From: Chitinibacter sp. SCUT-21
GTDB taxonomy: Bacteria; Pseudomonadota; Gammaproteobacteria; Burkholderiales; Chitinibacteraceae
Direction: 5' to 3'
NCBI GenBank assembly: GCA_041874755.1
Contig: CP102611.1
Span: 2,170,001 to 2,234,000, forward strand
Length of the DNA: 64,000 nucleotides
Shown here piece by piece: positions 40,320 through 48,803 of this stretch. Below the pieces are notes generated by a model. It was not told the origin of the DNA. It was given only the letters and a program-made list of their open reading frames with translations, and searched no databases. Both the position numbers and the translations under genes were made by a program. The stretch's first letter is position 1. Every line of letters begins with the position of its first letter.

Positions 40320-41009
40320 TGCCGGTAGCGCACAGGCTGCACTTTCTGGCTGTATTTGCTCCGCCAACGCCGAGCGGCATTGCTGTAAAAATTGCGTGAG
40401 CTTGGCTGGGTAATCGGGCTGCACGGCGCCGATGATCGACGCGCGTTGGCGCAGGGCTTGGTGCCATGCGTTGACTTTGGGCGTGCTGCGCAAGAAATCA
40501 AAATCCGTCACTTGCTCAAACACGTCAAAGTAGCGAAACACCGGGCCAAATACCGCGTCAACCAAGCAGAACTGCGCGCCAGCAAAATACGGCGTGTGAT
40601 GCAATGCCGACTCCAGCGTCGCCAGCTTGCCGCGAATTTCCTCCGCTTTCGCCGCCAAAGCCTCAGTACTGCTGGCGCTGTAAAAACCGGCAATGCTATT
40701 GAGTAGATTGGAGGCAAATTCAATCCAGCCGCGGTGTTGCGCCCGCAAGATGGCATCGCTGGGGTGCAGCGCCGGGGCGATGGTTTCGTCCAGATATTCG
40801 CAAATCACTGCCGATTCAAAAATCGCTTGGCCATCGACCAGTAGTACCGGCGTTTTACCCAGCGGCGAAATTTGCAAAAACCAGTCTGGCTTATTCGCAA
40901 GATCAATATCAACGCGGGTAAACGGGATGTTTTTCTCCGCCAACACAATCGCCGCGCGTTGTACGTAGGGGCACAGTGGATGGCTGATCAGGGTGAGCTT
41001 AGGCAACAT
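40317..41009 (-). CDS. Glutathione S-transferase family protein
   Basis: 230-residue protein. The N-terminal thioredoxin-like half starts TLISHPLCPYVQRAAIVLAEK, with Cys and Pro in the CPYVQR active-site position as in omega/GrxA-like transferases, and ends GKTPVLLVDGQAIFESAVICEYLDE (glutathione-binding ES). The helical half follows. The start at 41009 has AAGGAG six bases upstream; a longer frame would invade the DoxX gene. It lies 10 bp after the DoxX gene and forms an operon with it. Confidence 0.9.
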   Translation of the reverse strand: MLPKLTLISHPLCPYVQRAAIVLAEKNIPFTRVDIDLANKPDWFLQISPLGKTPVLLVDGQAIFESAVICEYLDETIAPALHPSDAILRAQHRGWIEFASNLLNSIAGFYSASSTEALAAKAEEIRGKLATLESALHHTPYFAGAQFCLVDAVFGPVFRYFDVFEQVTDFDFLRSTPKVNAWHQALRQRASIIGAVQPDYPAKLTQFLQQCRSALAEQIQPESAACALPA

Positions 41010-41019
41010 GATGCACTCC

Positions 41020-41442
41020 TTAAACTTGTGGGCACAGGCGCTGGCTGCGGCGCAGGCTAAATGCGCCATCACCCAGCAGCCACAACACCAGTGAAGCAAT
41101 GGTTAAAAAGACCGGATATTCCCAGCCGCCGCCCGGGCTGGTATGTACCCAGCCATTGCCAAAATGCACCGACGCGGCGGCGGCCATAATCGGCACTAGC
41201 AATAAAGACACTTGGCGCGCATACAGCCCCAAGATCAGCGCCAAACCGCCGAGCAATTCGAGCGCAAAAACCGGGTAGGCCAGTACGCCGGGTATGCCGA
41301 CGCTTTGGAAAAACTGCGCCGTGCCGGGCAGCGTAAACACCATCAGTTTGAGTAAAGCGTGGGCGATCCACATTGTGCCCAGGCTCACGCGCAGTAAGGT
41401 AATGCCCAGCTGGCTATGGGCGGGTAAGGCAGTGTGTGACAT
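41020..41442 (-). CDS. DoxX-family membrane protein
   Basis: 140-residue protein with four membrane helices. LLRVSLGTMWIAHALLKLM and the FALELLGGLALILGLY segment are typical of DoxX/DoxD proteins, found in redox and thiol-stress settings. It shares an operon with the glutathione transferase and is divergent from a LysR gene (80 bp), which probably controls both. Confidence 0.88.
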   Translation of the reverse strand: MSHTALPAHSQLGITLLRVSLGTMWIAHALLKLMVFTLPGTAQFFQSVGIPGVLAYPVFALELLGGLALILGLYARQVSLLLVPIMAAAASVHFGNGWVHTSPGGGWEYPVFLTIASLVLWLLGDGAFSLRRSQRLCPQV

Positions 41443-41521
41443 GCTAATTTCCTGCTTGAGTTGAACATAGCGCTACTCTAGTATTGCGTTAATGCAATAT
41501 AAATAAGCAGGTTTGCAAGCT

Positions 41522-42403
41522 ATGAATGCAAAAACGCAATACAAGCTCGAAGCAGCTGATTTAGCCTTGATCCTCGCCTTGGTGCGCACGCGCAAATTAG
41601 CCGACGCGGGCGAGCGTTTGGCGCTCGATTCGTCTACGGTATTTCGCGCCTTGCAACGCATCGAGCGCGGGCTGGGCGTGAATTTGTTCGAGCGCTCGCG
41701 CCATGGCTACGCGCCGCTGGAATTGGCGCTCACCTTGGCCGAACAAGCTGAACAGCTAGAAATGGTGCTGGAAAACGCGCGCAGCACGGCGCAGCAACAG
41801 CCCGATCACATCGTCGGCACAGTGCGCATCACCACCACCGACGGCATTTTGCACCAGCTAGTCGCGCCAGCCTTGCCCAATTTATTGCAGCAGCACCCGC
41901 AACTGGTGTTCGAATTGCACACTGGCAATGAGCTCGCCAGCCTCACGCGGCGCGACGCTGATATTGCCGTGCGCGCCACGCAGCGCCCGCCAGCGCATTT
42001 AATCGGTAAAAAGCTCGGCCCAATCCGCATGGCACCGTTTGCCGCCCGCGACAGCGGTATGAGTTGGGAGGATGCACTCAATGGGCGCGCGATGTGGATC
42101 GCCCCCGACGACGGACTGCCCGAACACCCCTCGGTGGTGTGGCGCAAACGGCAGCACCCCAAAATCAACCCGCAATTTCGCGTCGGCAGCATTATGACGG
42201 TGATGGAATTGATCGCGCTGGGGCTTGGCGTTGGCTTATTGCCGCTGTTTATGGCGCAACAGCATCCGCACTTGCGCCAAATTGGCGACGAAATCGGCGA
42301 ATGCCAAACCGAGCTCTGGCTACTCACCCACGCCGAAGCGCGCCATCTGCGGCGCGTGTCGTCGGTTTACAGCTATTTGGCCGAGCAGATTCAATTAAGT
42401 TGA
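41522..42403 (+). CDS. LysR-type transcriptional regulator
   Basis: 293-residue regulator. Helix-turn-helix at about 15-65 (ADLALILALVRTRKLADAGERLALDSSTVFRALQRIERGLG), then the periplasmic-binding-like effector domain (VGTVRITTTDGILHQLVAP onward). The ATG at 41522 is used; a TTG three codons earlier is in frame. Divergent position suggests it controls the DoxX-GST operon. Confidence 0.9.
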   Translation: MNAKTQYKLEAADLALILALVRTRKLADAGERLALDSSTVFRALQRIERGLGVNLFERSRHGYAPLELALTLAEQAEQLEMVLENARSTAQQQPDHIVGTVRITTTDGILHQLVAPALPNLLQQHPQLVFELHTGNELASLTRRDADIAVRATQRPPAHLIGKKLGPIRMAPFAARDSGMSWEDALNGRAMWIAPDDGLPEHPSVVWRKRQHPKINPQFRVGSIMTVMELIALGLGVGLLPLFMAQQHPHLRQIGDEIGECQTELWLLTHAEARHLRRVSSVYSYLAEQIQLS

Positions 42404-42405
42404 TG

Positions 42406-42454
42406 GGGTATGTTAATCTAGCTAAATTTCCTATTTGCCTACCAATTAATACCT
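42406..42454. repeat. 49-bp GTAT-N37-ATAC element, copy 11
   Basis: GGGTAT at 42406-42411 and ATACCT at 42449-42454, 2 nt after the LysR stop and 13 nt before the next gene. Confidence 0.8.
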
Positions 42455-42467
42455 AGGGTAAGTATTG

Positions 42468-42785
42468 ATGTATAGCGCCACCTTTATTTTTACCGCCAAA
42501 CAATACGACGACGAATTTCACGCGCTCGACGCGCTAATCGCCACCGCCGCCAAGGAATCAGTCGGCTATCTCGGCGAAGAGGCATGGGAAGACCCCAAAA
42601 CCGGCCGTATCGCCAATGTGTATTACTGGGAAAGCGAAGCCGGCCTGAAAGCGCTAATTGCCCACCCCAAACACATCGAGGCGAAAAAGCGCTATAGCGA
42701 ATGGTTAGGCGGCTATCAGGTGATTATTTCGCAAGTGCTCAAAACCTATGGCGACGGGCAGTTGGGGCATGTGCTAACGGCTTAA
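42468..42785 (+). CDS. Antibiotic-biosynthesis-monooxygenase (ABM) domain protein
   Basis: 105-residue single-domain protein of the dimeric ferredoxin-like ABM fold. YSATFIFTAKQYDDEFHALDALI, SVGYLGEEAWEDPKTGRIANVYYWES and HPKHIEAKKRYSEWLGGYQV follow the family pattern. Members are small heme- or quinol-related oxygenases or binding proteins; no substrate is evident. Its stop overlaps the convergent DUF1801 stop in TTAA (42782-42785). Confidence 0.85.
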   Translation: MYSATFIFTAKQYDDEFHALDALIATAAKESVGYLGEEAWEDPKTGRIANVYYWESEAGLKALIAHPKHIEAKKRYSEWLGGYQVIISQVLKTYGDGQLGHVLTA

Positions 42786-43177
42786 TTCGCCGGCGTGGCG
42801 GCAAACGCCTGCGCTAGATACGTCGGCAGCTGTTTGCGCTCAATGTCCTGCTCGCTGGTGAGCTTGATATGTCGGCGAAATTTGCCCGCGCCTTCCAGTA
42901 CCGCAAATTCATCACGCAACTGCGCGCCGTGGCTAAATTCAACTGACACATGCGCGGTGTAGGAAAAAATCCCGCAAAACGGCTGAGCAGCAGACTTGGC
43001 TGAACCTCCCGCCGAAAACAAGATCCCGCCGTATTTGATCTCCTCGCTCACCCCCGCATCCAAGCCCAAAATCAACGCGTGAATTGCGCTAATCAGTTGA
43101 TGTCGCTCGGGGTTGATAAGGGCAATGTCATCGAGAAAGGCGCGGACTTTGGTGTTTGGCGGTGTGGTGTTGGTCAT
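42782..43177 (-). CDS. DUF1801 family protein
   Basis: 131-residue protein of the DUF1801 (YdhG-like) family. VRAFLDDIALINPERHQLISAI, SEEIKYGGILFSAGG and the RRHIKLTSEQDIERKQLPTYL end are the family blocks. Function is not established. The start at 43177 (MTNTTPPNTKVR) is preferred to one eight codons upstream. Confidence 0.82.
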   Translation of the reverse strand: MTNTTPPNTKVRAFLDDIALINPERHQLISAIHALILGLDAGVSEEIKYGGILFSAGGSAKSAAQPFCGIFSYTAHVSVEFSHGAQLRDEFAVLEGAGKFRRHIKLTSEQDIERKQLPTYLAQAFAATPAN

Positions 43178-43265
43178 TGAGCTGTCCAATTGGCTGATCA
43201 CAGCAAGTGTTGAAGCATTTTATTTTTCGGGCAGAGTCGCCTGACGACCCAGTGCTGCCGTATTC

Positions 43266-44243
43266 TCATTCAGACTTACTATTGTTATTACTCTTAATAA
43301 ACGATGAAATTGATTTGGTTACATCATCAGCCAAAGGGAGTAATAAATTTGAATATGTTTTAATATTTTCATTCCTATCGTCACTCTTTACAGTTTTTAA
43401 TACATGGTTGGTATCTTTTAGAAAGATAAGCTGTGAATTTAAATTAGCTTTTTTCAATAGCTTTGCATCAGCAACACCCACCTGAATGTCACGCAAACCC
43501 TGCAAAATGAGTATTGGTTTCTTGATATTTCCGATTAGTTTTGCGGGGTCGAATGTTAGCTCATTAATAAGGAACCCTTGTACCTCAGGATGAAACAAAG
43601 AAAGCAAAGCCGAATTGATTTTAGACTTGTCAACCTTATGGCCACTTTCTAGTTTTTCTAATATTGATATTGCATCCTTTAGAATTGGCGCATTGGCGGG
43701 GTTTGATTTTAGTTGCTCTCTAATAAGAACTCCTAGTGGCCTGCCAGCGGAAGCAACAAGTACCAAGCCACAAATATCTTTTGAGCGCTGAGCCGTCACT
43801 AAAGACACCAAACCGCCTTCGCTGTGACCAATCAGCCATACACATTTAGCATCCGTTTGTTGACGAAGTGCTGATATCCAAGACTGAACATCCGATGCAT
43901 AGTCATCAATTGTGACTGCATTCGGATTGGAGATTGCTTTTTCGCTACCAAACATACCTCGTTTATCAATGCGGAGTGTTGTTATCCCTTGAGCAGCCAA
44001 TTCTTCTGCAAGTAATTTGTATGTATTTGTATTTAAGCCAAATGGGTTATTGCCGTCACGGTCGGTAGGGCCAGAACCGGGAATAATTAAAGCAGTGATT
44101 GAATTTGGATTTTGAGCTGTAGTTAGAGTTCCCCGCAGTAGGCCTTCTGGTCCGGCCGTTTGAATTTCGGCTTGGCTAGCAATTGAATGGGGGGTAATTA
44201 ATCCAAGGGTCAAAGCCAATGTCATTTCCTTTAAAATTCCCAT
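43266..44243 (-). CDS. Secreted alpha/beta hydrolase, AT-rich
   Basis: 325-residue predicted hydrolase. An N-terminal signal peptide (about 1-23, ending SIAS), then IIPGSGPTDRDGNN (oxyanion region), LRIDKRGMFGSEKA, the nucleophile elbow GHSEGG with Ser, LQGLRDIQVG (acid) and DTNHVLK (His), so the catalytic triad is complete. This resembles esterases of the YqiA/BAAT-like class; substrate unknown. Codon use is clearly more AT-rich than all neighbours (many AAA, AAT, TTA and ATA codons), suggesting acquisition by transfer. The start at 44243 follows GAGGTG. It lies beside the palindromic block at 44316. Confidence 0.87.
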   Translation of the reverse strand: MGILKEMTLALTLGLITPHSIASQAEIQTAGPEGLLRGTLTTAQNPNSITALIIPGSGPTDRDGNNPFGLNTNTYKLLAEELAAQGITTLRIDKRGMFGSEKAISNPNAVTIDDYASDVQSWISALRQQTDAKCVWLIGHSEGGLVSLVTAQRSKDICGLVLVASAGRPLGVLIREQLKSNPANAPILKDAISILEKLESGHKVDKSKINSALLSLFHPEVQGFLINELTFDPAKLIGNIKKPILILQGLRDIQVGVADAKLLKKANLNSQLIFLKDTNHVLKTVKSDDRNENIKTYSNLLLPLADDVTKSISSFIKSNNNSKSE

Positions 44244-44315
44244 TGAAATCACCTCAAATTAGTCCGCTATTAGCCGATTGAAGCCAATTTAATTTCAACG
44301 ATTGTAATGATTTTC

Positions 44316-44545
44316 AGTGCCTACGGCACGATGTTTTTGGTGCGCGTTCCGCCGCGCAGACGGGCAGGGGTGTTTGCTTCTGCAAATACCCCTGCATCCC
44401 AAAGCAGCCCCCGGCATCCGCGTCGGCTACGCCGATGCCCTCGCTGCGGACAATCGGCAAGGCGGCGGGCTTTAACAAAACAGAGCCCGCCGAATTCCCT
44501 TGCCGATTGCTCCTCGCTCGGCGCTGATGCAGGGGAATCCATGTA
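44316..44545. other. Palindrome-rich gene-free block
   Basis: GCAGGGGTGTTTGC (44364-44377) pairs with GCAAATACCCCTGC (44382-44395) around TTCT with one G-T pair. Then CAATCGGCAAGG (44451-44462) pairs perfectly with CCTTGCCGATTG (44498-44509), enclosing a second perfect stem CGGCGGGCT / AGCCCGCCG. No coding frame here is credible. The density of long stems suggests a mobile or formerly mobile structured element, or a stable RNA. Confidence 0.6.
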
Positions 44546-44573
44546 GACCAACGATTGCGGCATATACGTGCCA

Positions 44574-44622
44574 TTGTATTGCTCTAATGATCAATTCTTT
44601 TATTGGCTTGGTTGATATACCC
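44574..44622. repeat. 49-bp GTAT-N37-ATAC element, copy 12
   Basis: TTGTAT at 44574-44579 and ATACCC at 44617-44622. It is one of the few copies not near a stop codon; a GC-rich block separates it from the LysR stop at 45027. Confidence 0.7.
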
Positions 44623-44639
44623 CATGCTCTTTAGTACGT

Positions 44640-45020
44640 ATTGCCCGTGGAGCCGCGCCGCTTGAAAATGACTTGGCGAGGCATGGCGTAGCTTGGCGGC
44701 TTGCCGCCTTAGAGGAGACTGTGGCCTTGGGCCATTTTAAGCCGCTACCTGTTTGCGACCGAAGGAAGTCCAGACGGAAGCCACGCGACGGTAGCGCGCA
44801 GCGAGTTTTGCGGCGCCTCGCCGTGGCTTTTTCAAGCGGGAATTCGCGGCGATCGGGCGCGCGGGGGTTGTTAGGGGTGGGGCAGGACCCACCCCTAACT
44901 CGTCCGGCGGGCGAAACCGCCGGTTTATCGCCTGCGTCAGCAGGCCATGCAATCGTTGATTTGTAAATCCAGTATGTAGGTCGGTTGAGTTTAGTGTTAG
45001 CCGACAATTCGATGTCGGCT
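44640..45020. other. GC-rich gene-free block with hairpins
   Basis: About 380 bp, markedly more GC-rich than the neighbouring hydrolase gene. TTAGGGGTGGG (44871-44881) and CCCACCCCTAA (44888-44898) form a perfect 11-bp stem around GCAGGA; CCGGCG/CGCCGG follows at once. The end (44981-45020) holds AGCCGACA/TGTCGGCT-like arms. Frames on both strands are open, but their composition is Arg/Pro/Ser-rich and unconvincing. Confidence 0.5.
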
Positions 45021-45026
45021 CAGGCC

Positions 45027-45929
45027 TCAATGCTTGCCACGCTGCAATTCGATTGGCACCTGCTGCGCCAGAAAATCATATACCGCGCGAATTCGGGCGC
45101 TGCTGTTGAGTTCTTGGTGTACGGTCAGCCAGATTGGTAGCTTGGGCAGGGCAAGCTCGGGGAGGACTATTTGCACTTCGGGGTCGGTGTTGAGCAAGAA
45201 TTCGCTGGCAAAGCCCAGCCCCATTCCGGCGCGTACCGCTTGCCATTGGGCTTGGATGTCGTCGCTGCGTAGCCCGTAGCGTAGCTGGTCAATCGCGAAG
45301 CCTTGCGCGGATAGCGCGGGGCTGACTTCGTCGAGCGCGTCGCCGGTGATTAAATCGTGGGCGATGACATCGGCGATGGTTTGCGGCGTGCCGCGCTGCT
45401 GCAGATAGCGGGGATGCGCGCAGGCGTGTATCGGGATGTCGGCGATTTTTTTGGCGATCAGATTGCTTTGCTGCGGGCGCACCATGCGCAGTGCAATATC
45501 GGCTTCGCGCCGCAATAGGTTGACTACGGCATTGCTCACGACCAGCTCGATTTCAATTTCGGGGTACAGCGTGCGCAGTTGTGCCAACATTGGCGGCAGC
45601 AACACGTAGGCGACGGTTTGGCTGGCGCTGACGCGCACACGGCCTTGCAGCACGCGCTCGGCACCGGTGGCCAGTCGCCCCAGTTGCGCGGCTTGTTCGG
45701 CCATGCTCCGCGCGGTATCGGCCAGCCGCAAGGCGTGTGCGGTGGGCGTCAGGCCGCGGCCGGTGCGCTCGAATAATACGGTTTTCCAGCGGCTTTCTAA
45801 TTCGGCAATGTGGCGGCTCAGTGTCGGCTGGCTAATGCCGCTGGCGCGCGCCGCCGCCATTAAGCTGCCGTGCTCCAAGGTGGCGAGCAAGGACTGCACA
45901 TGATCCCACGGAAAGTCGTATTCATTCAT
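45027..45929 (-). CDS. LysR-type transcriptional regulator
   Basis: 300-residue regulator with N-terminal helix-turn-helix (LLATLEHGSLMAAARASGISQPTLSRHIAELE, about 12-45) and effector domain (GRVRVSASQTVAYVLLPPMLAQL onward). The ATG at 45929 gives the normal LysR N-terminus. It is divergent from the Acg-like nitroreductase gene (87 bp apart), its most likely target. Confidence 0.9.
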   Translation of the reverse strand: MNEYDFPWDHVQSLLATLEHGSLMAAARASGISQPTLSRHIAELESRWKTVLFERTGRGLTPTAHALRLADTARSMAEQAAQLGRLATGAERVLQGRVRVSASQTVAYVLLPPMLAQLRTLYPEIEIELVVSNAVVNLLRREADIALRMVRPQQSNLIAKKIADIPIHACAHPRYLQQRGTPQTIADVIAHDLITGDALDEVSPALSAQGFAIDQLRYGLRSDDIQAQWQAVRAGMGLGFASEFLLNTDPEVQIVLPELALPKLPIWLTVHQELNSSARIRAVYDFLAQQVPIELQRGKH

Positions 45930-46016
45930 TTTTAAATAGCTGCTGTGAAAGTTGATTCTATTGTAAATAGCTAACTGCCATCTCACAATCAAGGGATTGA
46001 TTAGGTGGAGAAAATC

Positions 46017-47165
46017 ATGAATCGGCGACAATGGTTACGGTTAATGGGCAGCGGTGCTTTGGTGGCGGCGACGCTGCCGCTGCTGGGGTGTACTAGCAAT
46101 ATGCCGCCAGAGGCGATTGCAGCGTGGCAGCCGCCCGCAGCTGATTTGGAGTTGCGGCGCTGGGTGTTATCGCACGCAATTTTGGCGCCGCATTCGCATA
46201 ATTTGCAGTCGTGGTTGGTCAATCTGGAGATGCCCGACACCATTTTGCTGCGCATGGATCAAAGCCGCTTGCTGCCCGAAACCGACCCGTTTGGGCGGCA
46301 AATGGTGATGAGCCAAGGCACGTTTATTGAAGTGTTGGCGATTGCGGCGCAGCAGCGCGGCTACCACGCCGAGGTCACGCCGTTTCCCGACGGCGAGTTT
46401 GATCCGCGCCGCGTGGACGAGCGCCCCACTGCGCGCATTCGGTTGATCGCCGATGCCAGCTTGCAACCCGACCCGCTGTTTGCGCAGATTTTCCAGCGCC
46501 GCACCAATCGCTCGCCGTACGCGGCAACACTGCCTACGCCAGAATCGCTGGCGGCGATTGCAGACAGCATGCGCGGCTTGCCGATTCGCTGCGGCTTTAT
46601 CACCGCGGCGGATGCGCAAATCGAGCGGCATCGCCAGATTGCCAACGAGGCGTGGCGCATCGAGTTATCGACCCCGCGCACTTTGCTTGAGTCGTACAAA
46701 GTGCTGCGCGTCGGCCCGCGCGAAATTGCTGAGCATCGCGATGGCCTGTCGCTGAACGAGCCCTTCGTGCGCGCGCTAACGGCGCTTGGCCTGTTTGACC
46801 GCAGCAAAGCGTCCAGCCCTGATAGCGCAGAAATCAAAGGCCAAATCGACAAATTTGCTGCCAAAATCGCTGCCACGCCGGCGTTTTTTTGGATGATCAG
46901 CGAGGCCAACGATAGGGTGACGCAACTGCAAGCCGGCCGCGCCTATGTGCGCGCGCAATTGGCCGCGACGGCGCAGGGGCTAGCTATGCAGCCATTACAG
47001 CAAGCATTGCAAGAATACCCAGAGGTGTATAAGTCCTATAACCAAATTCATCAATTGCTAGGGGCAAATACCCCTGGGCAAACGGTGCAGATGTGGGCGC
47101 GGCTCGGCTACGCACCCGCAATTGAGCCCGCGCCACGGCGCGGTTTGGCGGCGCATTTGGTTTAA
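46017..47165 (+). CDS. Acg-type nitroreductase-family protein, exported
   Basis: 382-residue protein. The N-terminus has a twin-arginine-like start NRRQWLRLMGSGALVA and a lipobox-like LPLLGC, so it may be exported by Tat and lipidated. The body follows the Acg/nitroreductase pattern: LSHAILAPHSHNLQSWLV (FMN-binding), GTFIEVLAIAAQQRGY, QIFQRRTNRSPY and the C-terminal region ATAQGLAMQPL. Likely an FMN oxidoreductase of unknown substrate. The ATG at 46017 has GGTGGAG upstream. Its stop overlaps the convergent nitroreductase stop in TTAA. Confidence 0.82.
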   Translation: MNRRQWLRLMGSGALVAATLPLLGCTSNMPPEAIAAWQPPAADLELRRWVLSHAILAPHSHNLQSWLVNLEMPDTILLRMDQSRLLPETDPFGRQMVMSQGTFIEVLAIAAQQRGYHAEVTPFPDGEFDPRRVDERPTARIRLIADASLQPDPLFAQIFQRRTNRSPYAATLPTPESLAAIADSMRGLPIRCGFITAADAQIERHRQIANEAWRIELSTPRTLLESYKVLRVGPREIAEHRDGLSLNEPFVRALTALGLFDRSKASSPDSAEIKGQIDKFAAKIAATPAFFWMISEANDRVTQLQAGRAYVRAQLAATAQGLAMQPLQQALQEYPEVYKSYNQIHQLLGANTPGQTVQMWARLGYAPAIEPAPRRGLAAHLV

Positions 47166-47773
47166 ACAACTTCGAGCACGTCGGCCACTGCGCGGCGGGG
47201 TTTTTGTGGCCAATTTTGCTCGGCGGCGCGGCCAACGGGGATCAGCATCACCGGGATTTCGTCGTTTGACAGCCCAAAGGTTTGCGCCACGCCTGCTGCG
47301 TCAAACCCCGTCATCGGGCAACTAGCCAGCCCCATGCCCTGCGCGGCCAAAATTAAGCTCATCGCCGAGAGCGAAGCAGAGCGGATCGCTTCGTCGCGCT
47401 GGTTTTGCGGCTGATTGCCAAACGCCTCGGTCGCGTAATGCACCATATTGGCGACTAATTCGGCGCTCATGATCCCTGCCGCGAGGCTTGGGGCAAGGTT
47501 TTGCGCCAATTGCGTGTGCAAATCCAGCCGCCCGCAAACAATAAAGCACACCGCTGCATCGGCGACCTTTTGCTGGCCGTAGGCGTGTTGCAGTACTTGC
47601 TGTTTGCCTTCTGGCGATTGCACCGCGATAAAGCGCCAGTTCTGGCCGTTGTAGGCACTGGGCGCGAGCGTGGCTAGGCGGATTAGCTCGCTAATTTGTG
47701 CTGCGTCCAAGGTGTGAGTCGGGTCGAAATAATTGCAAGAGATACGTTGTTCCAATAGTTGCGTGATCGTCAT
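47162..47773 (-). CDS. Nitroreductase family protein
   Basis: 203-residue flavin oxidoreductase. Motifs: LLEQRISCNYFDP (Arg for FMN phosphate), LATLAPSAYNGQNWRFIAV, MSLILAAQGMGLASCPMTGFD and VMLIPVGRA. Probable NAD(P)H-dependent reduction of quinones or nitro compounds. It is divergent from a LysR gene (112 bp) that may control it, and convergent with the Acg-like gene. Confidence 0.92.
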   Translation of the reverse strand: MTITQLLEQRISCNYFDPTHTLDAAQISELIRLATLAPSAYNGQNWRFIAVQSPEGKQQVLQHAYGQQKVADAAVCFIVCGRLDLHTQLAQNLAPSLAAGIMSAELVANMVHYATEAFGNQPQNQRDEAIRSASLSAMSLILAAQGMGLASCPMTGFDAAGVAQTFGLSNDEIPVMLIPVGRAAEQNWPQKPRRAVADVLEVV

Positions 47774-47885
47774 GGTGTGTCCTTGATGGTAGCGTTGAAG
47801 TTCGAGATAAATACATTGTTATGCAAATCATAATGACGATAAATGCGGCTAGAATTAGTTCATTCAAAACTTTTGGTTAGTAATA

Positions 47886-48773
47886 ATGGACAAATTGCGC
47901 AGCATGGCGGTGTTTGTGGGGGTGGTGGAGAGCGGCAGTTTTAGCGCCGCCGCCGATGCGCTGAATATCTCGGCAGTAATGGTGGGCAAGCATATTGCGC
48001 AGCTGGAGGCGCTGCTCGGCGTGCGGCTATTGGAGCGCACCACCCGCAAACACAGCCTGACCAGCGCGGGGGCCAATTACTATGACAATTGCAAAAAAGT
48101 GCTCGAGCAAGTGCGCTGGGCTGAAAGCTCGATTGAAAGCCTGCAAGCGCAGCCGCAAGGCCTACTGCGCATCAGCGCGCCGATCAATCTGGGCGCGACG
48201 GTGATTGCGCCCTTGGTGGCAGGCTATCTGGCGCAATACCCGCAGGTCAAAATCGAACTGATTTTAAGTAACACCCGCGTTGATCTGATTGAAGACGGCT
48301 TTGATCTGGCGATACGTACCGGCGATTTGGGCAATAGTGATCTGGTCGCACGCGCCTTGCCCAATTATCAACTGCGCCTGTGCGCATCCCCCGCGTATTT
48401 GCAACAATACGGCAAGCCAGAGCACCCGAGCGAGCTGCAACAGCATTACTGTGCAACGCACCTAATCTGGGGCAATCGCCATGAATGGCCGGGCTTGCGC
48501 CTGCGCGATCAGCAAATCTGGCCCTGCAATAGCCGCTTTGCCAGCAACGACAGCCGTGCGCTGCTACAAGCGGCGCTCAATGGCACCGGGATTATTTTTC
48601 AGCCTGAAGTCTTATTGGGCGAAGACATCGCCGCAGGGCGCTTAGTAGCGATACTGAATGATTACCTGCCTCCGGCTACGCCAGTCCATCTCGTCTATCT
48701 ATCCGACCCACGCCCCAGACCCAAGCTCAATAGTGTGGTGGAGTATTTGCTGGCGAATTACCCACGTCCATGA
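47886..48773 (+). CDS. LysR-type transcriptional regulator
   Basis: 295-residue regulator of the CrgA/DmlR-like subgroup: DKLRSMAVFVGVVESGSFSAAADAL, helix-turn-helix to about 60, then GLLRISAPINLGATVIAPLVAGYL. Divergent from the nitroreductase gene, its most likely target. Confidence 0.92.
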   Translation: MDKLRSMAVFVGVVESGSFSAAADALNISAVMVGKHIAQLEALLGVRLLERTTRKHSLTSAGANYYDNCKKVLEQVRWAESSIESLQAQPQGLLRISAPINLGATVIAPLVAGYLAQYPQVKIELILSNTRVDLIEDGFDLAIRTGDLGNSDLVARALPNYQLRLCASPAYLQQYGKPEHPSELQQHYCATHLIWGNRHEWPGLRLRDQQIWPCNSRFASNDSRALLQAALNGTGIIFQPEVLLGEDIAAGRLVAILNDYLPPATPVHLVYLSDPRPRPKLNSVVEYLLANYPRP

Positions 48774-48803
48774 TGGTGAGCCGAGATGGCTTTAACCCTA
48801 GGG

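Noticed and set aside
39202..40501. Two long minus-strand frames (over 330 codons each) inside the helicase gene
   Set aside because: They mirror the low-complexity Arg/Gly-rich tail of rhlE and give His/Arg/Thr-rich proteins without motifs; GC-rich repeats leave the other strand open.
44600..45007. Open frames on both strands in the GC-rich block
   Set aside because: Composition is Arg/Pro/Ser-rich, frames overlap on both strands and contain hairpins; no motif or ribosome site.
47061..47076. AGGGGCAAATACCCCT hairpin
   Set aside because: It lies in the coding part of the Acg-like gene in frame with conserved sequence; likely chance.
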